From Candidatus Microgenomates bacterium (GTDB lineage Bacteria; Patescibacteriota; Microgenomatia; 2-02-FULL-39-11): 16,253 bases of DNA. This document shows, piece by piece, positions 1-7,023 of the stretch. Position 1 is the stretch's first letter, and every line of letters starts with the position of its first letter. The translations under genes were made by a program, and so were the position numbers. The stretch spans positions 1 to 16,253 of the forward strand of contig JALHWS010000133.1 of NCBI GenBank assembly GCA_022866885.1, in the 5' to 3' direction. The notes under the pieces were generated by a model. The model searched no databases. It was not told where the DNA came from and was given only the letters and a program-made list of their open reading frames with translations.

Positions 1-306
1 GCTGTAATAACCGAAAAGGGAAACGTGTTTGTCAATGGAAAAAACAGTCGAAACAATTTGACTGATAAGAAAAAGCAAGAGAGGAATTTCAAAGGGAGTC
101 CGACGGATTTGTATTTTCCGGTTGGCAACCATTTTTATGAGCCATGCTCCGATAATTACCACCGTTAATCCGTACGTGAGCATCATTTTGTTATATTCGA
201 AAAGCTCAAAATTATAGGGAGTTAAAACCAGGGGCACCAGAAAAAAAAGGAGGTAAAAAGACTTTTCGATGATGTTTTGGGATATTCGGTTGATTTTGTC
301 GTACAT
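1..306 (-). CDS. O-antigen ligase-like membrane protein, N-terminal part (runs off the window)
   Basis: This is an open frame of 102 codons from an ATG at 306 down to base 1 with no stop, so it is the 5' part of a larger gene. The translation has a short charged N-terminus (MYDKINRISQ), a first membrane helix at about residues 17-33 (FYLLFFLVPLVLTP), a second at about 43-57 (TYGLTVVIIGAWLI) and a third at about 73-88 (EIPLLLFLISQIVST). These are followed by DKHVSLFGYYS. The helix pattern and the S-L-F-G-Y-Y-S stretch are what I know from the start of Wzy/O-antigen ligase family (PF04932-like) proteins, often fused to TPR repeats in CPR bacteria. Such proteins join or polymerise surface glycans at the membrane. 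It is divergent from mreB with only 56 nt between the starts. The family call rests on the N-terminus alone, because the signature periplasmic loop lies outside the window. Confidence 0.7.
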   Translation of the reverse strand, partial: MYDKINRISQNIIEKSFYLLFFLVPLVLTPYNFELFEYNKMMLTYGLTVVIIGAWLIKMVANRKIQIRRTPFEIPLLLFLISQIVSTVFSIDKHVSLFGYYS

Positions 307-316
307 TTTAAGATAT

Positions 317-345
317 ATTCTAATCCAATTCGATCTTTGCTACAA
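317..345 (-). promoter_or_regulatory. Promoter of the O-antigen ligase-like gene
   Basis: On the minus strand TTGTAG (345-340) and TAGAAT (322-317) are separated by exactly 17 nt. The -10 box ends 10 nt before the ATG at 306, giving a predicted leader of only about 3 nt. The -35 half overlaps the plus-strand TACAAT (341-346) that is the best -10 candidate for mreB, so the two divergent promoters may compete. Confidence 0.45.
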
Positions 346-362
346 TAACAGCAAACACTAAT

Positions 363-1418
363 ATGTTGAATTTTTTATTTGGTCTTTTTTCGCATGATCT
401 CGCAATTGATTTGGGAACTGCCAATACTTTGGTCTTTGTCAAAGACAAAGGGATTGCCATCCGCGAGCCGTCGATTGTCGCCCGGCACAGAAAAACAAAA
501 CAGATATTGGCCACCGGTATGGAAGCCAAAAAAATGATGGGTAAGACTCCCGGGCAGATAGAAGCTTTCCGCCCGCTTAAAGACGGGGTGATTGCTGATT
601 TTGACGCCACTGAAGAAATGCTCCATTATTTTATCGCTCAGGTCCATGAAAGCCCTTATTCTTTTTTACCAAAAATTCCCCGGCCAAAAGTGATCATCGG
701 CATTCCTTCCGGAGTGACCGAGGTGGAAAGAAGAGCGGTCCAATACGCTGCCCTTTCAGCGGGTGCTCGAGTGGCTTACCTTATCGAAGAGCCGATGGCG
801 GCCGCTATCGGAGCCAAGTTGCCGATTGAAGAAGCCAGAGGCAGCATGATTGTGGATATCGGCGGCGGGACGACGGAAATTGCCGTCATTTCCCTTGGCG
901 GAATCGTCATTAATCGGTCGCTTCGGATTGCCGGAGACGAATTTGATGAGGCAATCGTTACTTATGTGCGGATGAAACACGGGCTTTTATTGGGATTGCC
1001 CTCTGCCGAAGGAGCCAAAATTGCCATCGGCAGCGCATATCAATCAAAAGATAAAGAGGAAAAACATACGGTTGTCCGCGGCCGGGACCTCGAAAACGGT
1101 CTGCCGAAATCAGTCAAGCTGACCTCATCGGGACTACGAGAGGCAATGTCGCCGGTTTTTAACCAGATTATTGAAGCGATTGACGAGACGGTTGAAGAAA
1201 TCCCGCCGGAATTAGTCGGTGACGTTCTTGAGCAGGGTATCACTTTGGCCGGAGGCGGAGCTCTGCTTCCCGGTATTGACAAAGCCATCTCGGAAGCGGC
1301 TAAAATGCCGGTTTGGGTGGCGCCTGATCCTTTGACTTGCGTGGTGCGCGGAGCGGCCAGACTTTTGGATAACCGAAGACTTTTGGAAAAAGTCAAAGTC
1401 ACCGGCGGGCTGAAATGA
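363..1418 (+). CDS. mreB: Rod shape-determining protein MreB
   Basis: MreB is the bacterial actin that polymerises under the membrane and guides the elongation wall-synthesis complex. The 351-aa product is full length for the family. It opens with a hydrophobic, amphipathic MLNFLFGLFS membrane-binding segment, then the phosphate-1 loop DLGTANTLV (residues 16-24). The phosphate-2 loop DIGGGTTEIAV is at about 165-175, the conserved VTEVERRAV at about 118-126, and the adenosine-site TLAGGGALLPG lies near residue 295. It is the first gene of a tight operon: its TGA overlaps the mreC ATG by 4 nt. A TACAAT at 341-346 is a possible -10 box, without a convincing -35. There is no Shine-Dalgarno sequence before the ATG. 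Confidence 0.97.
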   Translation: MLNFLFGLFSHDLAIDLGTANTLVFVKDKGIAIREPSIVARHRKTKQILATGMEAKKMMGKTPGQIEAFRPLKDGVIADFDATEEMLHYFIAQVHESPYSFLPKIPRPKVIIGIPSGVTEVERRAVQYAALSAGARVAYLIEEPMAAAIGAKLPIEEARGSMIVDIGGGTTEIAVISLGGIVINRSLRIAGDEFDEAIVTYVRMKHGLLLGLPSAEGAKIAIGSAYQSKDKEEKHTVVRGRDLENGLPKSVKLTSSGLREAMSPVFNQIIEAIDETVEEIPPELVGDVLEQGITLAGGGALLPGIDKAISEAAKMPVWVAPDPLTCVVRGAARLLDNRRLLEKVKVTGGLK

Positions 1419-2179
1419 AAGACCGATTAATTTATTTTTTGATATTTATTTCCCTGGTACTTTTGCTTTTGGACTATTCAGGGTCACTTCTTCCGGTGAA
1501 ATCCGCTTTGGATAACATTGTTCTGCCTGTTAAAAAAACTTTATTTACCACCGTTTCCGATTTTGGGAGCTTACGAAAAGTGCTAAGCCAATACCGGCAG
1601 TTTTACCAGATGTATGATGATTTGAAGGTTGCCGCGAAGAAAAACGAGGAATTGAATTTACAGGTTAAACTTTTGACGGAGGAAAATAAAAAAATGCGGA
1701 TCCAGCTCGATGCTCCGCTGCCTCCTTCATATAAATATATCCCGGCAACGGTTGTCAGCAACTCACATTATCTTGAAGTGGCCGCGGGTATCCGGGAAGG
1801 TGTAGCCAAAAACATGCCGGTTGTCGACGGGCTGGTACTTCTGGGGAAAATAACCGCAGTTTCCGAAAAAAGAAGCACAATTACGCTTTTAACCGATAAC
1901 GAGATGCAGGTAGCAGTGAAGACTTCCCGCGGGGCAAAAGGGATATTAGTCGGACAGGCAGGCAAGAGTTTCCTTCTGGATAAGATTTTGCAGAAAGAAG
2001 CGCTTTTTTTGGATGATCAGGTGGTGACCAGCGGCGAGGACGGATTGCCTCCCAATCTGATTATCGGCCGGGTGACCCATATAATTACTACTGATGAAGC
2101 GGTTTACAAACAGGCAAAAGTCGAAGCTCTCATAGATGCGTTAAGTGAAAAAACGGTTTTTATTATTTCCGCAACATGA
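1415..2179 (+). CDS. mreC: Rod shape-determining protein MreC
   Basis: MreC is the bitopic scaffold that links cytoplasmic MreB to the periplasmic part of the elongation complex and activates PBP2. The 254-aa product has a short cytoplasmic start, one membrane helix (about residues 5-21, LIYFLIFISLVLLLLDY) and then a coiled-coil region (about 60-97, rich in Lys/Glu and Leu). The beta-barrel domain follows, containing the typical P-A-T-V-V (ca. 110), G-L-V-L-L-G-K-I (ca. 140) and GLPPNLIIGRV (ca. 211) stretches. Start and stop overlap mreB and mreD by 4 nt each (ATGA), suggesting translational coupling. Confidence 0.95.
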   Translation: MKDRLIYFLIFISLVLLLLDYSGSLLPVKSALDNIVLPVKKTLFTTVSDFGSLRKVLSQYRQFYQMYDDLKVAAKKNEELNLQVKLLTEENKKMRIQLDAPLPPSYKYIPATVVSNSHYLEVAAGIREGVAKNMPVVDGLVLLGKITAVSEKRSTITLLTDNEMQVAVKTSRGAKGILVGQAGKSFLLDKILQKEALFLDDQVVTSGEDGLPPNLIIGRVTHIITTDEAVYKQAKVEALIDALSEKTVFIISAT

Positions 2180-2598
2180 AACTCGCACTCTTAATAGGTT
2201 TTCTGACGATATTGGTCGAATCGACCATTCTCTCTGTGCCTTTGACACTTTCTTATATTTTGGTAATGATTATCTTATTTGAAACAGGAACAGTCTTTTG
2301 GATTTTTTTGGCCGGGTTGCTTCTCGATCTTTTTGCCCACCGACTTTTCGGTATAAGCAGCCTGTTTTTTTTGTTTGTGTTTTTGGCAGTTCGCCGTTAT
2401 CAGGAAAAAATCAATGTCAATCATTTTTTTTACACGGTCCTTTTTTTAGGAATCACCTGCAGCCTATATTTATTATTAATTTACCGCTACTTAAATTGGG
2501 AAAAATTACTGTTGGGAGTGGGTTTCGGAGCAATCGTTTTCCTGATTTTGGGGAAAGTACAAAACAATATAAAAGGCAGGAAGAAATTGACTTTATAA
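2176..2598 (+). CDS. mreD: Rod shape-determining protein MreD
   Basis: The 140-aa very hydrophobic protein has about five membrane helices and an interior LAGLLLDLFAHRLFGISSLFF stretch (around residues 45-65) typical of MreD, the integral membrane partner of MreC in the rod complex. Its charged KGRKK tail would be cytoplasmic. It starts inside the last codons of mreC (4-nt overlap) and ends 1 nt before the PBP2 start. Position and hydrophobic profile carry the call more than individual residues, because MreD is poorly conserved. Confidence 0.9.
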   Translation: MKLALLIGFLTILVESTILSVPLTLSYILVMIILFETGTVFWIFLAGLLLDLFAHRLFGISSLFFLFVFLAVRRYQEKINVNHFFYTVLFLGITCSLYLLLIYRYLNWEKLLLGVGFGAIVFLILGKVQNNIKGRKKLTL

Positions 2599-2599
2599 C

Positions 2600-4351
2600 A
2601 TGCGTTATCAACTGGGGACTGTTTTTTCCGAACAAATAACCAAAAGCCGTCGATTCCGGAAGATGCGTGAAGTGGAAGGAAACGCCAAGTACTCTCCGGA
2701 TATCAGGGTTTGGGTATTTGTGGGGATTTTATTTATCGGACTGGGATTACTTTTATCCAGACTATTCCTTCTGACGGTAATCCAGGGAAACCGTTTTAGG
2801 CAATTGGCAGAAGGAAACCGTTTGCAGGAGCAAAAAATTTATGCTCCGCGCGGAATTATTTATGACCGTAAAGGCGTGCCGTTAGTTCGCAATATTCCCG
2901 CCTTTGTTTTGCCGGATAAACAAATTTTTTTTGAAAACCCGCCGGCAACCCAATCCGCGCAAATACAAGAAATTGCCGTCAGAGATTATGTTTTTAAAGA
3001 TCTTTTCGCCCATGTCTTGGGATATACCGCGGAGGTTAGTCAGGAGGAGCTTGGGAAGCTGGTACTGGGTGATTTGGTCGGAAAGATGGGCATCGAAAAA
3101 AGTTATGACGAAACCTTGCGGGGAGTCAACGGCAAACTGTTGTTTGAAGTAGACGCCTTGGGGCAAAAAATACGGACTTTAGGCAAGGTTGAGGCCAAAA
3201 CCGGCAAAAACCTGACGCTGACTTTGGACTCGGATTTGCAGAAAGCGGCTCAAGAGACTATCGCCGGGAAAAAAGGGGCGATTGTGGTTTCCAACAGCCA
3301 GACTGGTGAAATATTGGCTTATTACTCCTCACCCTCTTTTGACCCTAATCTCTTTATCCGTGGAGAGGAAATAAAAAAACTGTTTGAAGATCCTAATCAG
3401 CCGCTTTTTGACCGGGTAATCGCCGGGACTTATCCGCCCGGTTCCACTTTCAAGATCATAACCAGCGTGGCTGCTTTGGAATCCGGGACAATCGATAAGG
3501 AAACAAAAATAGAAGACACAGGCATCCTCAAAGTCGGCGAGTTTTCTTTCGGCAACTGGTATTTCAACCAGTACGGCAAAAAGGAAGGCTGGTTGGATAT
3601 CGTGGGTGCCATCAGAAGGTCAAACGATATTTTTTTCTATACTATCGGAGAAAAAACCGGCATCGAAACGATTGCCGGCTGGGCGAAAAAGATGGGACTG
3701 GGGAAAAAAACCGGGATCGATATTGACGGTGAAGCGGAAGGGTTGATGCCCGATCCCGCGTGGCGAAAAAAAGAAAGGGGAGAAGACTGGTATCTGGGCA
3801 ATACTTACCATATCGCCATCGGCCAGGGAGACATTTTGTCTACGCCTTTACAGGTTAATACTTGGACGAATGTTATTGCCAGCGGCGGGAAGTTATGCCA
3901 ACCGCATTTAACAAAAGATCAAAGATCAATCCGCCAGCTGGCGGATAAAGATCAAAATGAGCTATGTAAAGATTTAGAAATTAAGAAGGAAAACATAGAA
4001 TTAATCCGGGAAGGGATGAAGGAAGCTTGTGCAGTCGGCGGGACAGGATACCCTTTATTCGATTTTAAAATTATAAATGATAAATTACAAATCGATAATC
4101 TAAATTATTTTGAGGCGAAGGAATCGACGGTGTCGGCCAAACCTTACGTTGGGATTCCGGTAGCCTGTAAAACGGGGACGGCTGAATATGGAGACTTGAA
4201 GAACAGCAAAACTCACGCCTGGTTTACTGTCTTTGCGCCGGTTTATAACCCGCAGATTACCATTACCGTATTAGTTGAAGGCGGAGGTGAGGGAAGCACT
4301 GTCGCCGCCCCGATGGCCAAAAAGATTTTGGAGGAATGGTTTAAGAAATAA
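2600..4351 (+). CDS. mrdA: Penicillin-binding protein 2 (elongation-specific D,D-transpeptidase)
   Basis: PBP2 is the monofunctional transpeptidase that cross-links new lateral peptidoglycan with MreBCD. The 583-aa protein has a membrane anchor at about 38-61, then YAPRGIIYDRKG (ca. 81-92), the usual start of the pedestal/dimerisation domain. That domain looks short here: only about 90 residues lie between it and GIEKSYDETLRG (ca. 164). The transpeptidase domain has all three active-site motifs: STFK (Ser282, Lys285), SND (341-343) and KTG (524-526), plus IGQGD at 407-411. The start at 2600 is 1 nt after the mreD stop; Met22 (position 2663) is an alternative. Two stretches between IGQGD and KTG, at residues about 441-450 and 487-505, are encoded by repeat-like DNA (a perfect palindrome and an AT-rich block) and look like inserts. 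No rodA follows. Confidence 0.95.
   Translation: MRYQLGTVFSEQITKSRRFRKMREVEGNAKYSPDIRVWVFVGILFIGLGLLLSRLFLLTVIQGNRFRQLAEGNRLQEQKIYAPRGIIYDRKGVPLVRNIPAFVLPDKQIFFENPPATQSAQIQEIAVRDYVFKDLFAHVLGYTAEVSQEELGKLVLGDLVGKMGIEKSYDETLRGVNGKLLFEVDALGQKIRTLGKVEAKTGKNLTLTLDSDLQKAAQETIAGKKGAIVVSNSQTGEILAYYSSPSFDPNLFIRGEEIKKLFEDPNQPLFDRVIAGTYPPGSTFKIITSVAALESGTIDKETKIEDTGILKVGEFSFGNWYFNQYGKKEGWLDIVGAIRRSNDIFFYTIGEKTGIETIAGWAKKMGLGKKTGIDIDGEAEGLMPDPAWRKKERGEDWYLGNTYHIAIGQGDILSTPLQVNTWTNVIASGGKLCQPHLTKDQRSIRQLADKDQNELCKDLEIKKENIELIREGMKEACAVGGTGYPLFDFKIINDKLQIDNLNYFEAKESTVSAKPYVGIPVACKTGTAEYGDLKNSKTHAWFTVFAPVYNPQITITVLVEGGGEGSTVAAPMAKKILEEWFKK
3929..3946. repeat. 18-bp perfect palindrome inside the PBP2 gene
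   Basis: ATCCGCCAGCTGGCGGAT reads the same on both strands. It lies in frame in the PBP2 gene, encoding about IRQLAD near residue 444, and is bracketed by AAAGATC on both sides. It sits in a weakly conserved stretch between the IGQGD and KTG motifs. The GC-rich palindrome contrasts with the AT-rich surroundings and looks like a small inserted repeat. Confidence 0.6.
4067..4093 (-). repeat. AT-rich repeat inside the PBP2 gene, related to the rarA upstream repeat
   Basis: The reverse complement of this stretch matches 5744-5770, upstream of rarA, at 23 of 27 positions, including an uninterrupted 13-nt ATTTGTAATTTAT. Here it is read in frame as part of a Lys/Ile/Asn/Asp-rich insert just before the KTG motif of PBP2. 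Both sequences are AT-rich, so part of the similarity could be compositional. Confidence 0.4.
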
Positions 4352-4359
4352 AAGGAGGG

Positions 4360-5532
4360 TCAAATTTTGGCCAGGGCTTGTTTGAGGTCGGCGATCAAAT
4401 CGTCCGTATCTTCCAGACCGATTGAAAGCCTGACTAATGATTCGCCGATGCCGGATTTTTCAAGTTCAACTTTACCCATTTTGGCATGGGTCATGGAAGC
4501 CGGGTGTTCAATCAGGCTTTCTACCGCGCCCAAAGAGACTGCCAGATCTATCAGTTTTACGCTATTGACCAGTTTTTCTCCCGCGCTCCTTCCGCCTTTG
4601 ACCTCAAAGGATAAAACGCCGCCGAACTGCGCCATTTGCTGTTTGGCCAGGAGGTGTTGCGGATGGCTGCTAAGCTTTGGGTAATAGACCTTTTGGATTT
4701 TGGGATGTTTTTCCAAAAAGCGGGCGATTTTTTCTGTTGATTCTGATTGTTTTTTTATCCTGATCTCCAGAGTAGTCATGCCGCGAAGAATCAAATAGGC
4801 ATTGAAGGGAGAGATGCACGGGCCAAGATCAATAAAACTTTTACTAAACATCTGGGAAATCAGTTTTTGAGAACCGATGACCGCACCGCCGATGACGTCA
4901 GAATGTCCGTTGATATATTTTGTCAGGCTGTGGACGACCACGTCCATGCCAAGCCTGATGGGATATTGGCAGGGAGGCGGGGCGAAAGTGTTGTCGAAAA
5001 CCGTCAGGATTTTATTTTTTTTGGCCAAAGCGGCAATTTTTTTAATGTCAATAATTTCAAGCAACGGATTAGTGGGACTTTCAAAATAAATGACTTTGAC
5101 AGAGGGGTCAATGGCATTTTTGATGGAGTTAATGTCACGGAAGTCGATCATTTTTACCTTTATACCGAAACGGGTTAAGAGGTTGGTTATCAGGGAGAAA
5201 GTACAGCCATAAAGGACTTTATGGGCCAGGATGGTATCGCCTGTTTTTAAAAGATGTAAAAGAGTCAAGGAAATGGCGGACATGCCGGAAGAAGTGACAA
5301 TCGCTTTTTCGCCTTCTTCCAAAGCAGCCAGTCGGACCTCCAAAGCTTCCACAGTGGGGTTGGTGAAACGGGAATAAATCATTCCATGGGAAACTCCTGC
5401 GAAACGTTTGGCGCCTTCGCGGGCTGTGGGGAAAATAAAAGTCGAGGAGGTGTAAATCGGCGGGATCACCGAACCGAAAACCGGATCGCTTTCATGGACG
5501 GCCAGGTGGATGTTTTTACTTGAAAGTTTCAT
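4360..5532 (-). CDS. PLP-dependent trans-sulfuration family enzyme, methionine gamma-lyase-like
   Basis: The 390-aa enzyme belongs to the Cys/Met-metabolism PLP family (cystathionine gamma-synthase, cystathionine lyases, methionine gamma-lyase). Visible landmarks from the ATG at 5532 are YSRFTNPT (53-60, phosphate binding across the dimer), SSGMSA (81-86, PLP phosphate loop), Asp180 in VFDNTFA, and the Schiff-base Lys205 in HSLTKYINGHSD. A Cys at 110 in LYGCTF sits where methionine gamma-lyases carry their characteristic active-site cysteine, which favours methionine or homocysteine cleavage; the substrate is not certain. The start at 5532 is preferred over an in-frame ATG 13 codons upstream. 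The upstream candidate lies within the promoter, and the homologous part begins at MKLSSKNIHLAVH. The gene converges on PBP2 with an 8-nt gap and no visible terminator. Confidence 0.9.
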   Translation of the reverse strand: MKLSSKNIHLAVHESDPVFGSVIPPIYTSSTFIFPTAREGAKRFAGVSHGMIYSRFTNPTVEALEVRLAALEEGEKAIVTSSGMSAISLTLLHLLKTGDTILAHKVLYGCTFSLITNLLTRFGIKVKMIDFRDINSIKNAIDPSVKVIYFESPTNPLLEIIDIKKIAALAKKNKILTVFDNTFAPPPCQYPIRLGMDVVVHSLTKYINGHSDVIGGAVIGSQKLISQMFSKSFIDLGPCISPFNAYLILRGMTTLEIRIKKQSESTEKIARFLEKHPKIQKVYYPKLSSHPQHLLAKQQMAQFGGVLSFEVKGGRSAGEKLVNSVKLIDLAVSLGAVESLIEHPASMTHAKMGKVELEKSGIGESLVRLSIGLEDTDDLIADLKQALAKI

Positions 5533-5543
5533 AATAATTCCTG

Positions 5544-5571
5544 ATTTTAGCACAAATAGAGTCAGTGTCAA
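5544..5571 (-). promoter_or_regulatory. Promoter of the PLP enzyme gene
   Basis: On the minus strand a consensus TTGACA (5571-5566), a 16-nt spacer and TAAAAT (5549-5544) preceded by TGC (extended -10) form a good sigma-70 type promoter. The -10 box ends 11 nt before the ATG at 5532, so the leader would be about 4-5 nt. The AGGA at 5542-5539 would then lie at or upstream of the transcription start and could not act as a ribosome binding site. Confidence 0.6.
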
Positions 5572-5634
5572 TCATTGTCATTTTGCGGATAATTCTTTAC
5601 AGTTAAATAAAGTGACATGATGTACGTAATGACA

Positions 5635-5719
5635 TGTCATCCTGAACTTGTTTCAGGATCTGTCCTGAATAGCAGGATTTCGCTGCGGCTCAAGATGCTG
5701 AAATAAATTCAGCATGACA
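5635..5719. repeat. Intergenic compound palindromic repeat with three hairpins
   Basis: The outer arms TGTCATCCTGAA (5635-5646) and TTCAGCATGACA (5708-5719) are inverted repeats matching at 11 of 12. Inside are three hairpins in a row: ATCCTGAA/TTCAGGAT (5639-5659), TCCTG/CAGGA (5663-5677) and ATGCTGAA/TTCAGCAT (5695-5715). This is the structure of a dispersed non-coding repeat (REP/MITE-like) of the 'GTCATCCTGAACTTG' kind seen in many unrelated bacterial genomes. Its role is unknown. Confidence 0.7.
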
Positions 5720-5743
5720 ACTAATTCAGAAATTTAATAATTT

Positions 5744-5776
5744 CATTTGTAATTTATAATTTATAATCTATAATTT
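5744..5776 (+). promoter_or_regulatory. AT-rich repeat carrying the probable rarA promoter
   Basis: A run of near-identical AATTTATAAT units ends in TTGTAA (5747-5752), a 16-nt spacer and a consensus TATAAT (5769-5774). The -10 box ends 7 nt before the rarA ATG at 5782, which predicts transcription starting at or next to the start codon (leaderless mRNA). A diverged reverse copy of this block lies inside the PBP2 gene. Confidence 0.5.
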
Positions 5777-5781
5777 GGGTA

Positions 5782-6990
5782 ATGAATCTCGCCTATCGTT
5801 TGCGTCCGGAGACTTTAGCTGATTTCGTCGGTCAGGAACATTTAGTTTCCGAGGGGAGGGTTATCCGCAAGATGATTGACTCGAAAAATATATTCCCGAT
5901 GATTTTTTGGGGTCCACCGGGTAGCGGCAAGACGACGCTGGCCTTTATTATCGCCGCAGAAACAGATGCTGATTTTTACCATCTTTCGGCAGTTGAGACC
6001 GGCAAGGATGACCTGCGGAAAATTGTCGAAAAAGCCAAAGCCAACAGGGAAGCCGGTCGGAAAACAATCCTTTTTATCGACGAAATCCACCGTTGGAATA
6101 AAGCACAGCAGGATGCCCTTCTGCCGTTTGTCGAAAACGGATTGATTATTCTCATCGGAGCCACCACAGAAAATCCCTCTTTTGAAGTCATCTCACCCCT
6201 TCTTTCGCGCTGCCGGGTCTTTGTTTTGAAAAGTCTGGAGTGGACGGATTTGGAAAAGATTATCGATCGTGCATTGAAAGATAAAGAGAGGGGATTAGGA
6301 AAGGATAAAAAAAGCATTAATAAAGAGGGCCAAGAATTATTAGTCAGGCTTTCGGGCGGGGACGCACGGATCATGCTTAACGCTTTGGAGATGGCGGTAG
6401 TTTCCTATAAGCAGAAAAAGATCGACGAAGCCTTAGTCAAAGAAATTTTCCAGACCAGGTCAGCCGGTTTGTATGACAAAAAAGCCGACGAGCATTACAA
6501 TATCATTTCCGCTTTCATCAAATCAGTCAGGGGGAGTGATGTCGACGCCGCTTTATATTATTTGGCGAGAATGCTGGAAAACGGGGAAGACCCCAAGTTT
6601 ATCGCCAGACGGATGATTATTTTGGCCAGCGAAGATATAGGACTGGCTGACCGGGGAGCCTTGATTCAGGCCAACGAGGCTTTTGAAGCGGTAATGAAAA
6701 TTGGTATGCCTGAAGCCCAGCTTATTTTGGCTCATGTGGTGATTTATCTTGCCCGGGCGCCAAAATCCAGAGCAGTACCCAACGCTTTAGCTCGGGCCAA
6801 AGCCGCGGTTTATGAATTTCCCAACGAACCGATTCCGCTGCATCTTCGAAACGCCCCGACAAAGTTGATGAAAAACTTAGGTTACGCGAAAGATTATCAG
6901 TGGAGCAGTAACTACGTCGGCCCGACCAAAGGCCAGTCCTTTTTGCCGGAGAGATTGAAAAACAAAAAATTCTTCGAAAGTACACCTTAG
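5782..6990 (+). CDS. rarA: Replication-associated recombination protein A (RarA/MgsA AAA+ ATPase), C-terminal tail altered by a repeat
   Basis: RarA is a clamp-loader-like AAA+ ATPase acting at stalled replication forks. The 402-aa protein begins with the family's NLAYRLRPETLADFVGQEHL. Walker A is GPPGSGKTT (44-52), Walker B LFIDEIHRW (97-105) and sensor 1 GATTENPSF (126-134); LLSRCRV at 140-146 holds the arginine-finger region. The C-terminal half has the conserved tetramerisation region (IARRMIILASEDIGLAD, HLRNAPTKLMKNLGY). The last codons and stop (ACA CCT TAG) come from the palindromic core repeat at 6983-6996. Family members usually continue past the xPERLK..xFF region for roughly 10-20 residues, so a short tail has probably been replaced. 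The start lies in a leaderless-type promoter context. Confidence 0.95.
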   Translation: MNLAYRLRPETLADFVGQEHLVSEGRVIRKMIDSKNIFPMIFWGPPGSGKTTLAFIIAAETDADFYHLSAVETGKDDLRKIVEKAKANREAGRKTILFIDEIHRWNKAQQDALLPFVENGLIILIGATTENPSFEVISPLLSRCRVFVLKSLEWTDLEKIIDRALKDKERGLGKDKKSINKEGQELLVRLSGGDARIMLNALEMAVVSYKQKKIDEALVKEIFQTRSAGLYDKKADEHYNIISAFIKSVRGSDVDAALYYLARMLENGEDPKFIARRMIILASEDIGLADRGALIQANEAFEAVMKIGMPEAQLILAHVVIYLARAPKSRAVPNALARAKAAVYEFPNEPIPLHLRNAPTKLMKNLGYAKDYQWSSNYVGPTKGQSFLPERLKNKKFFESTP

Positions 6991-7017
6991 AGGTGTCTCA
7001 GATAGGACACCTCTGGT
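6983..7017. repeat. REP-like repeat copy A (core plus right arm) at the 3' side of RAYT
   Basis: The 14-nt core CACCTTAGAGGTGT (6983-6996), itself a CACCT/AGGTG hairpin, is followed by a right arm ending in CACCTCTGGT (to 7017). AGAGGTGT (6989-6996) and ACACCTCT (7007-7014) form an 8-bp hairpin. The arm ends 6 nt from the RAYT stop. The left arm present in copies B and C is missing; rarA coding sequence is there instead. Confidence 0.85.
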
Positions 7018-7023
7018 AAATCG

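Noticed and set aside
2298..2639. Plus-strand 113-codon open frame overlapping mreD
   Set aside because: Out-of-frame shadow of mreD; mreD has correct overlaps with its neighbours and a membrane-protein profile.
4747..5178. Plus-strand 143-codon open frame
   Set aside because: Antisense shadow of the PLP-dependent enzyme gene, whose PLP lysine and phosphate loop are intact.
5533..5571. Upstream ATG giving the PLP enzyme 13 more residues
   Set aside because: The extra residues are not part of the family's N-terminus, and the segment overlaps a strong promoter, so this start would not be transcribed.
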